The notes under the pieces: model-generated
Databases searched by the model: none
The model's input: the letters and a program-made list of their open reading frames with translations, nothing else
Told to the model about the DNA's origin: nothing
In this document: positions 35,631-44,905 of the stretch, in pieces
How positions within the stretch are numbered: the stretch's first letter is position 1
Layout of the letters: each line of letters starts with the position of its first letter
Assembly: GCF_014836875.1 (NCBI RefSeq)
Contig: NZ_JACSQC010000004.1
Coordinates: 434,001-498,000 of the forward strand
Source of the DNA: Arthrobacter pullicola
GTDB taxonomy: Bacteria; Actinomycetota; Actinomycetes; Actinomycetales; Micrococcaceae
Direction: 5' to 3'
DNA: 64,000 bases
Made by a program: the position numbers and the translations under genes

Positions 35631-36338
35631 ATGACTCCGAAATACGCCAATGTCTCTGAGCGGGAGCAGGAGCCGCCGTCGCTGGCCATTTCGACCGTGA
35701 TTTTCGCACTGCGCCCCGATCCGGAAACCGGCAGGCTCAGTCTGTGGCTGCCTTTGGTCCGGCGGATCCGTCAGCCGTACCGGGAACTCTGGGCCTTGCC
35801 CGGAGGTCCGCTGCGGCCCAGTGAGTCGCTCCAGGACGCCGCGGCCCGGAACCTGCAGGACACCACCGGGCTGTCCCCGCGTTATCTTGAGCAGCTCTAT
35901 GCCTTCGGCGGGCCGGACCGTTCGCCCACGCCGCGGGTGGTCTCGATTGTGTACTGGGCGCTCGTTCAGCCGGACGAAGCCGCCCTCGCCCGCCAGGACG
36001 AGAATGTCGACTGGTTCCGCGCTGACGCCGTCGGTACGCTCGCCTTCGACCACAACCGGATAATCGACTATGCCCTCTGGCGGCTGCGAAACAAGATGGA
36101 GTATGGCTCCATCGCGTACGCCTTCCTGGGCGCTACGTTCACGCTCGCGCAGGTCCGTGAGGTGTACGAAGCCGTGCTGGGGCGGGAACTGGACCCGGCC
36201 AATTTCCGCCGCCAGCTGCAGGCGACCCAGGATATTGAACGGACGGATTCCTTCCTCCAGGGCGGCCGGCACCGGCCGCCCCGGCTGTACCGCTACACCG
36301 GGCCTGAGCTGCAGTCAGACGCCTTTCCGCCAGCCTGA
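35631..36338 (+). CDS. NUDIX-domain regulator-like protein (NrtR type) with degenerate NUDIX box
   Basis: A 235-residue protein. The N-terminal NUDIX fold (about 15-140) has GGPLRPSESLQDAAARNLQD where the catalytic GX5EX7REUXEEXGU motif should be. The key RE..EE residues read RN..DT, so hydrolase activity is unlikely. The C-terminal part (IAYAFLGATFTLAQVREVYEAVLG) resembles the winged helix of NrtR repressors, which sense ADP-ribose and control NAD synthesis genes. NrtR-like regulation of pncB-pncA elsewhere in this window is therefore plausible. ATG 35631 has GGAAGGG upstream. Confidence 0.8.
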   Translation: MTPKYANVSEREQEPPSLAISTVIFALRPDPETGRLSLWLPLVRRIRQPYRELWALPGGPLRPSESLQDAAARNLQDTTGLSPRYLEQLYAFGGPDRSPTPRVVSIVYWALVQPDEAALARQDENVDWFRADAVGTLAFDHNRIIDYALWRLRNKMEYGSIAYAFLGATFTLAQVREVYEAVLGRELDPANFRRQLQATQDIERTDSFLQGGRHRPPRLYRYTGPELQSDAFPPA

Positions 36339-36429
36339 ACCACCCGGCGCGCAACGGCGCCGTCGGGGGGCTTACCAGCGTCCTGGAGCTCCCGCTGGGC
36401 GGGAGCCACAGGGTACGGCGGCGGTGGGA

Positions 36430-36912
36430 TCAGGCCGGGCCGGACTTGCCGTCCGAGTTGAGGCTGTCGAGCAGTTTGTCGGTCAGGGACTTCAGGTCGC
36501 TGAGCTCCTCGGGGGTCAATGCCGGGGCCAGCAGATCGTGGATGCCGCGGACGTGGATCCGGCCAAGGCGCTTCTGCACAGCCCGGCCTTCCTCCGTCAG
36601 GGACAGCTCCACGCCCCGCTGGTCATTCTGGGCCGGGCGGCGGCAGACCAAACCCTTGTTCTCCAGCCGGTCCATCATCCTGCTCAGGCTTGGCTGGCTA
36701 ATGAGGAGGTGTTCGTTGAGCTCGTTCAGCCGGGTCCATCCGCCGGGACACCGGCTGAGATTGAACAGCACGTCGTACTCGCGCATAGTGAGTTCCTTGA
36801 ACTCCCGGTCACGCTGGAGCCTCCGCATTACGCCGACCTGGGCCCGGAAAAGCGATTCCCAGGTTTCGGCTGTCTGTTTGACGGGAGTTGACCCGCTGTT
36901 CTCCGAACTCAT
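36430..36912 (-). CDS. MarR family transcriptional regulator
   Basis: A 160-residue winged-helix regulator: MREYDVLFNLSRCPGG, the recognition helix LISQPSLSRMMDRLENKGLV and the wing DQRGVELSLTEEG. It starts four bases after the LLM oxidoreductase stop on the same strand, so the pair forms an operon. It probably represses that operon through the palindrome at 38083-38100. The ligand is unknown. It has one cysteine (SRCPGG). Confidence 0.9.
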   Translation of the reverse strand: MSSENSGSTPVKQTAETWESLFRAQVGVMRRLQRDREFKELTMREYDVLFNLSRCPGGWTRLNELNEHLLISQPSLSRMMDRLENKGLVCRRPAQNDQRGVELSLTEEGRAVQKRLGRIHVRGIHDLLAPALTPEELSDLKSLTDKLLDSLNSDGKSGPA

Positions 36913-36916
36913 CCCT

Positions 36917-38032
36917 TTAGCCTACTGAAGAAGACGCGCTCTGTGTGCCGGAGGTGGAGCCGGCGCGTGCGGAGACCCGGCCTGCGTGGGTCGGGCCATC
37001 GGGAACGTGCGCCGGGCGGCGGGAATCAAGCTCGCGGCGGAGCTCCGGCAGGACGTACTCGCCAAAGAGGTCCAGCTGCTCCAGGACGGTCTTGAGCGGC
37101 AGGCCGGCATGATCGATCAGGAAGAGCTGACGCTGGTAGTCGCCGAAGTACTCCTGGAAGGTCAAGGTCTTTTCCAGCACTTCCTGCGGGCTGCCGACGG
37201 TCAGCGGGGTCTGCGCGGTGAAGTCCTCCATCGACGGGCCGTGGCCGTAGACCGGGGCGTTGTCGAAGTACGGCCGGAACTCGTTCACGGCGTCCTGGGA
37301 GTTTTTCCGCATAAAGAACTGTCCGCCGAGGCCAACGATTGCCTGGTCCGCGGAGCCGTGGCCGTAGTGCTCGTAACGCTCGCGGTACAGTCCGATGAGC
37401 TGCATGTAGTGCTCCTTCGGCCAGAAGATGTTGTTGGCAAAGAAGCCGTCACCGAAGTAGGCGGCAATCTCGGCAACCTGCGGCGTGCGGATCGCGCCGT
37501 GCCAGACGAAGGGTGCGACGCCGTCGAGAGGCCGGGGCGTGGAAGTGAAGTTGCGCAGCGGCGTGCGGAACTTGCCCTCCCAGTTGACGGTTTCGTTGTC
37601 CCAGAGCTGGCGCAGCAGGTTGTAGTTCTCCACGGTCAGGTCAACCGAGTCCTGGATGTTCTTCCCGAACCAGGGGTAGACCGGGGCGGTGTTGCCGCGG
37701 CCCAGGACCAGGTCGGTGCGGCCGCCGGAGAGGTGCTGCAGCATGGCAAAGTCCTCGGCGATCTTCACCGGATCGTTGGTGGTGATCAGGGTGGTGGTCG
37801 TGGAGAGGATGATGCGCTCGGTCTGAGCCGCAATGTAGCCCAGCAGCGTAGTGGGGGAGGATGCGTAGAACGGCGGATTGTGGTGCTCGCCGGTGGCGTA
37901 GACATCCATGCCGATCTCTTCGACCTTTTTCGCTATCGCGACGGCGGCCTGGATCCGTTCGCCCTCGGTCGGCATCCGTCCCGTGACAGGGTCCCGGGTG
38001 ATGTCGCTGACGCTGAATACGCCGATCTGCAT
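36917..38032 (-). CDS. LLM class flavin-dependent oxidoreductase
   Basis: A 371-residue luciferase-like monooxygenase. It begins MQIGVFSVSDI and has GEHHNPPFYASSPTTLLGYI and the flavin-site strand RTDLVLGRGNTAPVYPWFG. Such enzymes use reduced FMN or F420; which one, and which substrate, cannot be told. The ATG is chosen for AGGAGG upstream on the minus strand and because the family sequence starts there. It is followed by a MarR gene in the same operon. Confidence 0.9.
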   Translation of the reverse strand: MQIGVFSVSDITRDPVTGRMPTEGERIQAAVAIAKKVEEIGMDVYATGEHHNPPFYASSPTTLLGYIAAQTERIILSTTTTLITTNDPVKIAEDFAMLQHLSGGRTDLVLGRGNTAPVYPWFGKNIQDSVDLTVENYNLLRQLWDNETVNWEGKFRTPLRNFTSTPRPLDGVAPFVWHGAIRTPQVAEIAAYFGDGFFANNIFWPKEHYMQLIGLYRERYEHYGHGSADQAIVGLGGQFFMRKNSQDAVNEFRPYFDNAPVYGHGPSMEDFTAQTPLTVGSPQEVLEKTLTFQEYFGDYQRQLFLIDHAGLPLKTVLEQLDLFGEYVLPELRRELDSRRPAHVPDGPTHAGRVSARAGSTSGTQSASSSVG

Positions 38033-38082
38033 GGTGGCCTCCTGTTGCCCATCTGTGCCCCGCCCGGTGGCCGGGAGGGAGG

Positions 38083-38100
38083 TATATGCATTTGCATCTA
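38083..38100 (-). promoter_or_regulatory. 18-bp palindrome, candidate MarR operator
   Basis: Two nine-base half-sites, TATATGCAT and TTGCATCTA, pair at seven of nine positions (core ATGCA-TT-TGCAT). The site ends about 50 bases before the LLM start, where it would overlap the promoter. This fits autoregulation by the co-transcribed MarR protein. Confidence 0.55.
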
Positions 38101-38202
38101 CTGACAGGATACAACAGGGCAACGCTTCGAATCATTCCTCCCCGCAAACATTGTCCGCACGGGCCTCGGAACCATGCCCAAACAGCCCTTGGCTGCAGCG
38201 GG

Positions 38203-41200
38203 TCAGCCTGCTTCTGCAGCAGCTTGGCGGGCTGATTCCTCCTTCGCCTGGGCACGGCGTTCCCTGGGTCCTTCCACCAGCTGGTACAGGACCGGGACCA
38301 GGATCAGCGTGAGCAAAGTGGAGCTCACCAGGCCGCCGACGACGACGATTGCCAGCGGACGGGAAATGAATCCGCCTTCTCCGGTGACACCCAGGGCCAT
38401 CGGCGTCAGTGCAAAGATCGTGGCCAGCGCCGTCATCAGGATCGGACGCAGCCGCTGCCGGGCTCCCCGCAGGATCGCGTCCCGCACGCTCATGCCCGGT
38501 TCACCGCCTCGGGGCCTGCGGTACTGGTTGATCAGGTCCATCAGCACAATGGCATTCGTGACGACGATGCCCACCAGCATCAGCATCCCCACGAGCGAAG
38601 GAAGGCCCAGCGGCACATTGGCGATCAGCAGGAGCAGAATTGCGCCGGTCGCGGCGAATGGAACGGAGACCAGCAGGATCAGCGGCTGCACCAGTGATTT
38701 GAACGTTGCCACCATAATCACGTAAACGATCGCGATGGCGGCCAGCAGCGCCCAGCCCAGCTGCGTGAAGGACTCGTTCTGCTGGGTGGCGGCGCCGCTC
38801 AGCGTCGCGGTGACGGTGGGCGGCAGCTCCACGTTGGCCAGCTCGGCCTGAACCTCGGCAATCGCACCGCCGAGGTTGTCACCGGCCGGGGTCACCGAGA
38901 CGACGGCGGTGCGTTCGCCTCCGGAGGAGGAAACGGTGGTGGGGACGCTGGTTTCCTCGACGACGGCGAGATCGCTCAGCGGCACCGGCCCGGCTGCCGT
39001 TGGCACCGTAATTCCGGCGAGCTGCTCTGTGGTGGTCACCAGCGTGCCTTCGCCGATGAGGACCGGAAAATCGTCGGTGCCCAGCCGGACGGTTCCGGCC
39101 GGCAGGGGGCTCAGGGTGGAGGCGAGGATCCCCGCCACCTGCTGCTCGTCCAACCCTGCGGCCACGGCCTTCGCCCGGTCGATGGTTACCTGGACCACCG
39201 GTTCCGAGGAGGCCAGGTTCGACGCGGCTTCGGAGACGCCCGGCAGCACGGACATGGCCTCAACGAGGGCGTCCGACGCAGGCTGGAGCTCCGCCGGATC
39301 CCCGGCTGAAATCTCGATGTCCACTGTGTTGGACGTGCCGAACCCGCCGCCCTGGGTGCCCAGGGAAACGGTTCCGGCTTCTTCGCCAAGCCCGTCGAGT
39401 TCCCGGCGCACGGTTTCCCGGAGCTCAACCTGATCCACCCCCTGATCGGTGATCACGGTGAAGTTGGCAACCGACGCCCCGCCGGCGCTGAACGCGGCAA
39501 TACCGGAGGTGGAGGTTCCCATGGTGACCTGGACGTCCTTCACCCCGTCGGTGCCGGCGAGGATGTCTTCCACCGCGGCCGCGGCTTCCGAGGTGGTTTC
39601 CAGGGAGCTGCCCGGCGGGAGCTCCTGCCGGACGCTGAAGGTGTTCTGGCCGGTGTCGCCAAGCAGGTTCGTCTGCAGCAGCGGCGTCATGGCCACGGTT
39701 CCAGCCAGGACCAGGGCACCCGCCAACAGGGTGTACACCGGATGGCGCTGGGTGCCGCGCAGGATCGGCAGGTAGCCGCGCTGCAGGAAGGTGGATTGCT
39801 CACGGCGTTCGGCCTCGGCACGGTACGCCTCCGGATCGCTGACCGGCTTGGGCGACTTCAGGAACCAGTAAGCCAGCACGGGAACAATCGTCAGGGACAC
39901 CAGCAGCGAGGCCAGCAGTGCCAGCGACGTGGTGATGGCAAAGGGCCGGAAGAGCTCTCCGGCCAGTCCGCCGACCAGGGCGATGGGCGCGAAGACGGCC
40001 ACCGTCGTCAGTGTCGAGGCCGTGACTGCCCCGGCGACTTCCCGGATGGCGGTGAGGATGGCCGTGCGTTTCTCCTCGCCGTAGCCCAGGTGGCGCTTAA
40101 TGTTCTCGATCACGACGATCGAGTCGTCCACCACCCGGCCGATCGCGATGGTCAGCGCACCCAGGGTCAGGATGTTCAGCGAGTAACCGAACGCCAGCAG
40201 ACCAATAAACGTGACCAGCAGTGACAGCGGGATGGACACCGCAGTGACCAGGGTGGACCGGACGGAAAGCAGGAACACCAGGATGACCAGGACGGCAAAG
40301 CCCAGGCCCAGCAGGCCTTCGGTGGTGAGGTCGGAGATGGATTTTTCGATGAAGGGGGCCTGGTCAAAGATCACCGTGAACTTTGCGCCGTTGCCCAGCT
40401 CGTCCTGGAGGGAGGGCAGCAGGTCCATCACTTCGTGGGAAATTCCAACGGTGTCGCCGGCAGGGGTTTTGGTAATCGAGATGGCCAGCGTGGCTTCGCC
40501 GTTCGTGCGGGTGATCGAGGTCTGTTCGTTATCGGTGATTTCCACAGTGGCGACGTCGCCGATGGTGGGCGGTTCTGCGCCCGGTGACGTATTTTCGGTT
40601 TTCAGCGGGAGGGCGGAGATCTTCTCGATCGAATCCAGCGGGCTGCCCACCTGGATTGAGAGGGTGCGGCTGTCTTCCTGGACTGTTCCGGCGGGGATGA
40701 GCGCACCGCTGTTTTCCAGTGCCGCGGAGATGTCTGACGGCGAGGCGCCCAGCGCCGCCAGCGCGGCGTCGTCGGGCAGGACGGCGATATGCCGTTCGGA
40801 ACCGCCGGTGACCTCCGCCGTGCGGACCCCCTCGATCTTCTGCAGCCGCGGCACGGTCAGCCGCTCCAGGTCTGCACTGAGTTCGCTCAGCGGCTGGTCG
40901 CTGGAGACAGCCAGGTACACGATGGGGAAGTCGCTGATGCTGCCGGCCAGGGACTGGGGGTTGCTGTCCTCCGGCAGGGACTGCCTCGCGTTGGAAATGG
41001 CGCGGTCCACCTGGCCGCGTGCCCGGTCCAGGTCGGTGCCGTACGCGAAGGTCAGGGTGATCGCGGAAATCGAGTTCCGGGAGGTCGCGGAGGAAGACTC
41101 CAGCCCTTCGACGGCGGTGAGCGCGGCCTCCAGCGGTTCGCTCACCTGCTTGTCCACGACTTCGGGGGATGCTCCGGGCAACGCCGTAATCACACTGATC

Positions 41201-41334
41201 TGGGGGAATTCCAGTGCCGGGATGAGTTCCTGTTTAAGCGAGTTCAGCGAGATGACGCCGAAGACCGCCACGAAAACGGTGATGAGGGCAATGAGTGCCC
41301 GGTTGGAGAGCGAAAGTTTGGCCAGACGATCCAT
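38203..41334 (-). CDS. RND family efflux transporter permease (HAE1/AcrB-like)
   Basis: A 1043-residue protein with an N-terminal membrane helix, two large periplasmic-type loops and the two bundles of membrane helices typical of AcrB. The proton-relay Asp pair is in GRVVDDSIVVIENIKRHLG. The second bundle ends with a conserved LMLVGIVVTNAIVLMDLINQ. No membrane-fusion protein gene is adjacent. The start is taken at ATG 41334, 11 residues inside the longest frame, since AAAGGCAGG lies just upstream; ATG 41367 or 41364 are alternatives. The substrate is unknown. Confidence 0.88.
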   Translation of the reverse strand: MDRLAKLSLSNRALIALITVFVAVFGVISLNSLKQELIPALEFPQISVITALPGASPEVVDKQVSEPLEAALTAVEGLESSSATSRNSISAITLTFAYGTDLDRARGQVDRAISNARQSLPEDSNPQSLAGSISDFPIVYLAVSSDQPLSELSADLERLTVPRLQKIEGVRTAEVTGGSERHIAVLPDDAALAALGASPSDISAALENSGALIPAGTVQEDSRTLSIQVGSPLDSIEKISALPLKTENTSPGAEPPTIGDVATVEITDNEQTSITRTNGEATLAISITKTPAGDTVGISHEVMDLLPSLQDELGNGAKFTVIFDQAPFIEKSISDLTTEGLLGLGFAVLVILVFLLSVRSTLVTAVSIPLSLLVTFIGLLAFGYSLNILTLGALTIAIGRVVDDSIVVIENIKRHLGYGEEKRTAILTAIREVAGAVTASTLTTVAVFAPIALVGGLAGELFRPFAITTSLALLASLLVSLTIVPVLAYWFLKSPKPVSDPEAYRAEAERREQSTFLQRGYLPILRGTQRHPVYTLLAGALVLAGTVAMTPLLQTNLLGDTGQNTFSVRQELPPGSSLETTSEAAAAVEDILAGTDGVKDVQVTMGTSTSGIAAFSAGGASVANFTVITDQGVDQVELRETVRRELDGLGEEAGTVSLGTQGGGFGTSNTVDIEISAGDPAELQPASDALVEAMSVLPGVSEAASNLASSEPVVQVTIDRAKAVAAGLDEQQVAGILASTLSPLPAGTVRLGTDDFPVLIGEGTLVTTTEQLAGITVPTAAGPVPLSDLAVVEETSVPTTVSSSGGERTAVVSVTPAGDNLGGAIAEVQAELANVELPPTVTATLSGAATQQNESFTQLGWALLAAIAIVYVIMVATFKSLVQPLILLVSVPFAATGAILLLLIANVPLGLPSLVGMLMLVGIVVTNAIVLMDLINQYRRPRGGEPGMSVRDAILRGARQRLRPILMTALATIFALTPMALGVTGEGGFISRPLAIVVVGGLVSSTLLTLILVPVLYQLVEGPRERRAQAKEESARQAAAEAG

Positions 41335-41443
41335 GAACCTGCCTTTTGACGTAGACGGATTCATCATACGTGCGCTGCGGACAGCGCCCGTCCGCGATCC
41401 TGCACCTCAGGCGGCGGACGGGGGTAACCCGTAGCCTTAACGC

Positions 41444-41481
41444 GCTGTGCCCCGGACCGTTGAAACGGTCCGGGGCACAGC
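41444..41481. terminator. Terminator after mqo
   Basis: A perfect 17-bp stem (41444-41460 with 41465-41481) with a TGAA loop, just after the mqo stop on the minus strand. There is a T-rich tract on the plus-strand side only. Confidence 0.75.
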
Positions 41482-41498
41482 TTTGTTTGTGAGGCCGG

Positions 41499-43007
41499 CT
41501 AACCCAGGTTCAGGACCCTGTTGGTCTCGGCGTCGATCTCTTCGGCGAGCGACTCGTTTTCGTTCAGCTTCACGCCATAGCCCGGGATCATTTCCTTGAT
41601 CTTCGGCTCCCAGCCGGCAAATTCGGCGGGGAAGCAGCGCTTCATGAGGTTGATCATGATGGGGGTCGCCGTGGAGGCGCCGGGGGAGGCACCTAGGAGG
41701 GCCCCGATGGAGCCGTCCGCCGAGGTGATGAGTTCGGTGCCGAACTGCAGCACGCCGCCGCTCTTCGGGTCCTTCTTGATGACCTGGACGCGCTGGCCGG
41801 CGGTAATGAGGTCCCAGCCTTCAGTGAGGGCCTCAGGGTAGAACTCGCGCAGGGCCTTGGTTTTGCCTTCGCGGGATTTCAGCACCTCGGTGACGAGGTA
41901 CTTCACCAGGGACATGTTGTCCTTGGCGACGGCCAGCATGGGCACCAGGTTGTGCGGGCGCACGGACAGCGGCAGGTCCAGGAAGGAACCGCCCTTGAGG
42001 AACTTGGGCGAGAAGCCGCCGTACGGACCGAAGAGCAGGGACTTCTTGCCGTCCACAAAGCGGGTATCCAGGTGCGGAACCGACATGGGCGGAGCACCGA
42101 CCGAGGCCTGACCGTAGACCTTGGCATTGTGCTGCGCGATGATCTTTTCATCCGTGGAGCGCAGGAACTGGCCGGACACCGGGAAGCCGCCGAAGCCCTT
42201 GCCCTCGGGAATGCCGGAGCGCTGAAGCAGGTGCAGGGCGCCGCCGCCGCCGCCGATGAAGACGAATTTGGCGGAAACCATGCGGGTTGTTTTGGTGGCG
42301 CGGTTGCGGACGGTGACATCCCAGCCGCCGTTGGAGGCGCGCGTGACGTTGGTGACCTCATGCCCGAAGTGCAGGTCGGCACCGTTGGCGCCCAGGTAAT
42401 TGATCAGTTCGCGGGTGAGCGCGCCGAAGTCCACGTCCGTGCCGCCCGCGACGCGGGAAGCTGCAACCCGCTGCCCGGATTCCCGGCCCTGCATCAGCAG
42501 GGGAGCCCACTCGGCGATCTTGCCGTGGTCCTCGGTGAATTCCATGGTCTTGAACAGCGGCTGGGCGCTGAGCGATTCGTAGCGTTTGCGCAGGTATTCG
42601 GAGTGCGCGTCGCCCCAGACAAAGCTCATGTGGGGGAGCGGGTTGATGAAGCCGCCGGAGATGTGGCCCTGGGCGACCATGTGGGACCAGAACTGGCGGG
42701 AGACCTGGAACTGCTCATTGATGCCGACTGCCTTGGCCGGGTCAACGGTTCCGTCGGGTCCGGCCGGGCTGTAGTTGAGTTCGCACAGTGCGGCGTGGCC
42801 GGTGCCCGCGTTGTTCCACGGGTCGGAGCTTTCGGTGCCGGCACGGTCCATCCGCTCGAAGAGGGAAATGCTCCAGTCCGGAGCCAGCTGCTTCAGGAAC
42901 GCTCCGAGAGTCGCGCTCATGACGCCGCCGCCGATCAGCAGTACGTCGGTTTTTGTTGCGGACTTCTCCGCCGGGCTATCAGCAGTCAACTTCATATCTC
43001 CAGTCAC
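41499..43007 (-). CDS. mqo: Malate:quinone oxidoreductase
   Basis: A 502-residue FAD enzyme that oxidises malate to oxaloacetate and passes electrons to the quinone pool at the membrane. The dinucleotide motif is [20 protein letters not shown]. Further family blocks are [21 protein letters not shown] and [17 protein letters not shown]. The start is uncertain: GTG 43007 has a TAGGCT element nine bases away, while ATG 42995 has GGAG but at too short a distance. It is a single-gene unit with a terminator. Confidence 0.95.
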   Translation of the reverse strand: MTGDMKLTADSPAEKSATKTDVLLIGGGVMSATLGAFLKQLAPDWSISLFERMDRAGTESSDPWNNAGTGHAALCELNYSPAGPDGTVDPAKAVGINEQFQVSRQFWSHMVAQGHISGGFINPLPHMSFVWGDAHSEYLRKRYESLSAQPLFKTMEFTEDHGKIAEWAPLLMQGRESGQRVAASRVAGGTDVDFGALTRELINYLGANGADLHFGHEVTNVTRASNGGWDVTVRNRATKTTRMVSAKFVFIGGGGGALHLLQRSGIPEGKGFGGFPVSGQFLRSTDEKIIAQHNAKVYGQASVGAPPMSVPHLDTRFVDGKKSLLFGPYGGFSPKFLKGGSFLDLPLSVRPHNLVPMLAVAKDNMSLVKYLVTEVLKSREGKTKALREFYPEALTEGWDLITAGQRVQVIKKDPKSGGVLQFGTELITSADGSIGALLGASPGASTATPIMINLMKRCFPAEFAGWEPKIKEMIPGYGVKLNENESLAEEIDAETNRVLNLG

Positions 43008-43102
43008 GTGGACGCTAGCCTAAGAAGCGTATCCCCCGTAGCGCCCTTACTAAAATTCCGTGCCCTCTGTTTGCCCGGACAGGCCGTCACGGGTGCCTCA
43101 GC

Positions 43103-44773
43103 CTAGTTGGCGAGCCGGACCTTGTTAAAGACTTCGTTGAGCACCGGCGAGGTTGGATACTGGGTGACCCGCGGCGAAACCGTCAGCGTCGAGATGGGAT
43201 AGGCCAACGGGACGGCCGGCACACGGGTAGAGATCCGGTCCGAGATCGAGCGGTAGGCGTCGGAACGGTCCTCGCCTGCCGGAAGCGTGCGGGCCCGGTC
43301 GATCTTGGTGAACAACTGCGGATCCTCGTAGCCGAACTCGTCGCTGTAGCCCCCGAACAGGGTGCCCACAAAGTTATCCGGGTCCATGTAGCTGCCGCTG
43401 AGTCCGGAGAGGTGCAGGGCGCGGTCTCCCTTCCGGGAGATTTGTTCCAGATACCCCTCGGACCATTCGACAGGAACAGGACGGATGTTCAGTCCCGCCG
43501 CGGTGAGCTGCCGGCTCAGCTCGGCGTAGACCTTCTCCGGATTGGGCAGGTAGGCGCGCGTCACCCGGCGGGGGTAATAGAAGGGCAGCTCTTCTCCGGT
43601 ATATCCGGCCTCCTCCAGGAGCTCCTTGGCCCGCTCGGTGTTGTGCCCGTAGTTGGTCACGTTGTCCGACCTGACACCGAGTTTTTCGGGGATGAACTGG
43701 TTGGCGGACTTTGTGCCGCTAAGGAACAGGTCCTCAAGCAGGGCCGGTTTGTCCACGGCGTGGGCAATGGCCTGGCGCATTTTCGGTTCGTCCAGGCCGG
43801 GGAAATTCTGGTTGATGCCCAGGTACAGGATTGAGTAGGGGTCGCGCTGCAGGATCTGCATGCCGGCCCGTGCCAGTTCTCCCACGTCGGAGACCGTCAC
43901 CAGGTCGTAACCGTCCACTTCACCGTTCTTCAGCGCGCGCAGCCGGCTCTCCGGGCTGGTGATGGTCCGGAAGACCAGTTCGCGGATCTCACCCCGGTCG
44001 CCCCAGTACTGCGGATTCGATGTCAGCAGCAGTTCGTCTTCCGTCCAGCTCGTGAAGGCGAACGGTCCGGTGCCGACCGGGTGCTGCGCGTACGCGGAGA
44101 TCCGGGTTCCGTTGCGGTCCTCGGAAAGGGTGTCGGCCCGTCCTTCGGCCAGGGCACGGGGAGAGGAGATGCCGAACTCAGGTGAAGCCAGTGCAGGAAT
44201 GAGTCCCGTGAGCCGGGTGTTGAGTTCCAGCCGGACGGTGTACTCGTCCACGGCTGTGCAGGACTTGTAAGCGGAGAGCTCCGGCGTGTCAGCGAAGCCC
44301 TTGAAGACGGAGCGGAACGTGAGCACCTCGGGGCCGCGGACGGATGCCGGCAGGTTGTACCAGCGTTCAAAGTTTGCGCAGACGGCTGCCGCGTTCAGCG
44401 GTTCGCCGTCGTGGAAGGTCACGCCGCGGCGGAGTGTGAAGTCATGGATCCGGCCGTCCTCGGACTCGGACCAGGACTCCGCCAGCAGAGGTACGGGTGC
44501 AGATGTCACGGGGTCCACGCCCACCAGGGTCTCCAGGACCTGGCGGGTGACCCGGTGGGACTCCGTGTCCACGGCCAGGAAGGGATCCAGCCCCGCAGGG
44601 CGGGCAGCCGTCGCAAAGGTGAACGACGCAGTGGGTTCAGCGGAGGACGACGGCGAAGGAGAAGTGCTGGTGGTGTCCTCATCAGGGCGGGCGGCCGTGC
44701 AGCCTGCCAGCGCCAGGGCTGCGGCGATGGCTCCGGCCTTGATCACGGAGCGACGTGTGGCGGATTGGGTCAC
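43103..44773 (-). CDS. Oligopeptide ABC transporter binding lipoprotein, first paralogue
   Basis: A 556-residue DppA/OppA-type lipoprotein. The N-terminus has a Tat-like RRSVIKAG and a lipobox ending LAGC, with C25 as the anchor, followed by a Ser/Thr/Pro linker. The binding fold includes LRRGVTFHDGEP and NYGHNTERAKELLEEAGY. It shares many local blocks with the paralogue at 48801. It is transcribed away from the ATPase at 44906, which has no binding protein of its own on that strand. The ligand is unknown; peptides or nickel are possible. Confidence 0.88.
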   Translation of the reverse strand: MTQSATRRSVIKAGAIAAALALAGCTAARPDEDTTSTSPSPSSSAEPTASFTFATAARPAGLDPFLAVDTESHRVTRQVLETLVGVDPVTSAPVPLLAESWSESEDGRIHDFTLRRGVTFHDGEPLNAAAVCANFERWYNLPASVRGPEVLTFRSVFKGFADTPELSAYKSCTAVDEYTVRLELNTRLTGLIPALASPEFGISSPRALAEGRADTLSEDRNGTRISAYAQHPVGTGPFAFTSWTEDELLLTSNPQYWGDRGEIRELVFRTITSPESRLRALKNGEVDGYDLVTVSDVGELARAGMQILQRDPYSILYLGINQNFPGLDEPKMRQAIAHAVDKPALLEDLFLSGTKSANQFIPEKLGVRSDNVTNYGHNTERAKELLEEAGYTGEELPFYYPRRVTRAYLPNPEKVYAELSRQLTAAGLNIRPVPVEWSEGYLEQISRKGDRALHLSGLSGSYMDPDNFVGTLFGGYSDEFGYEDPQLFTKIDRARTLPAGEDRSDAYRSISDRISTRVPAVPLAYPISTLTVSPRVTQYPTSPVLNEVFNKVRLAN

Positions 44774-44905
44774 AGCTGTTTGGTTCTCCTCCGGGACGCA
44801 CCATCCCTGCCGGCTGGGTGAATTCCTTAGTCTAAATGATTAAAAACCGGTAAAGGCGGGTGAGAGTTGGCTCACAAGCGCCCTTTGGTAAGGCAGGATA
44901 TGGAA

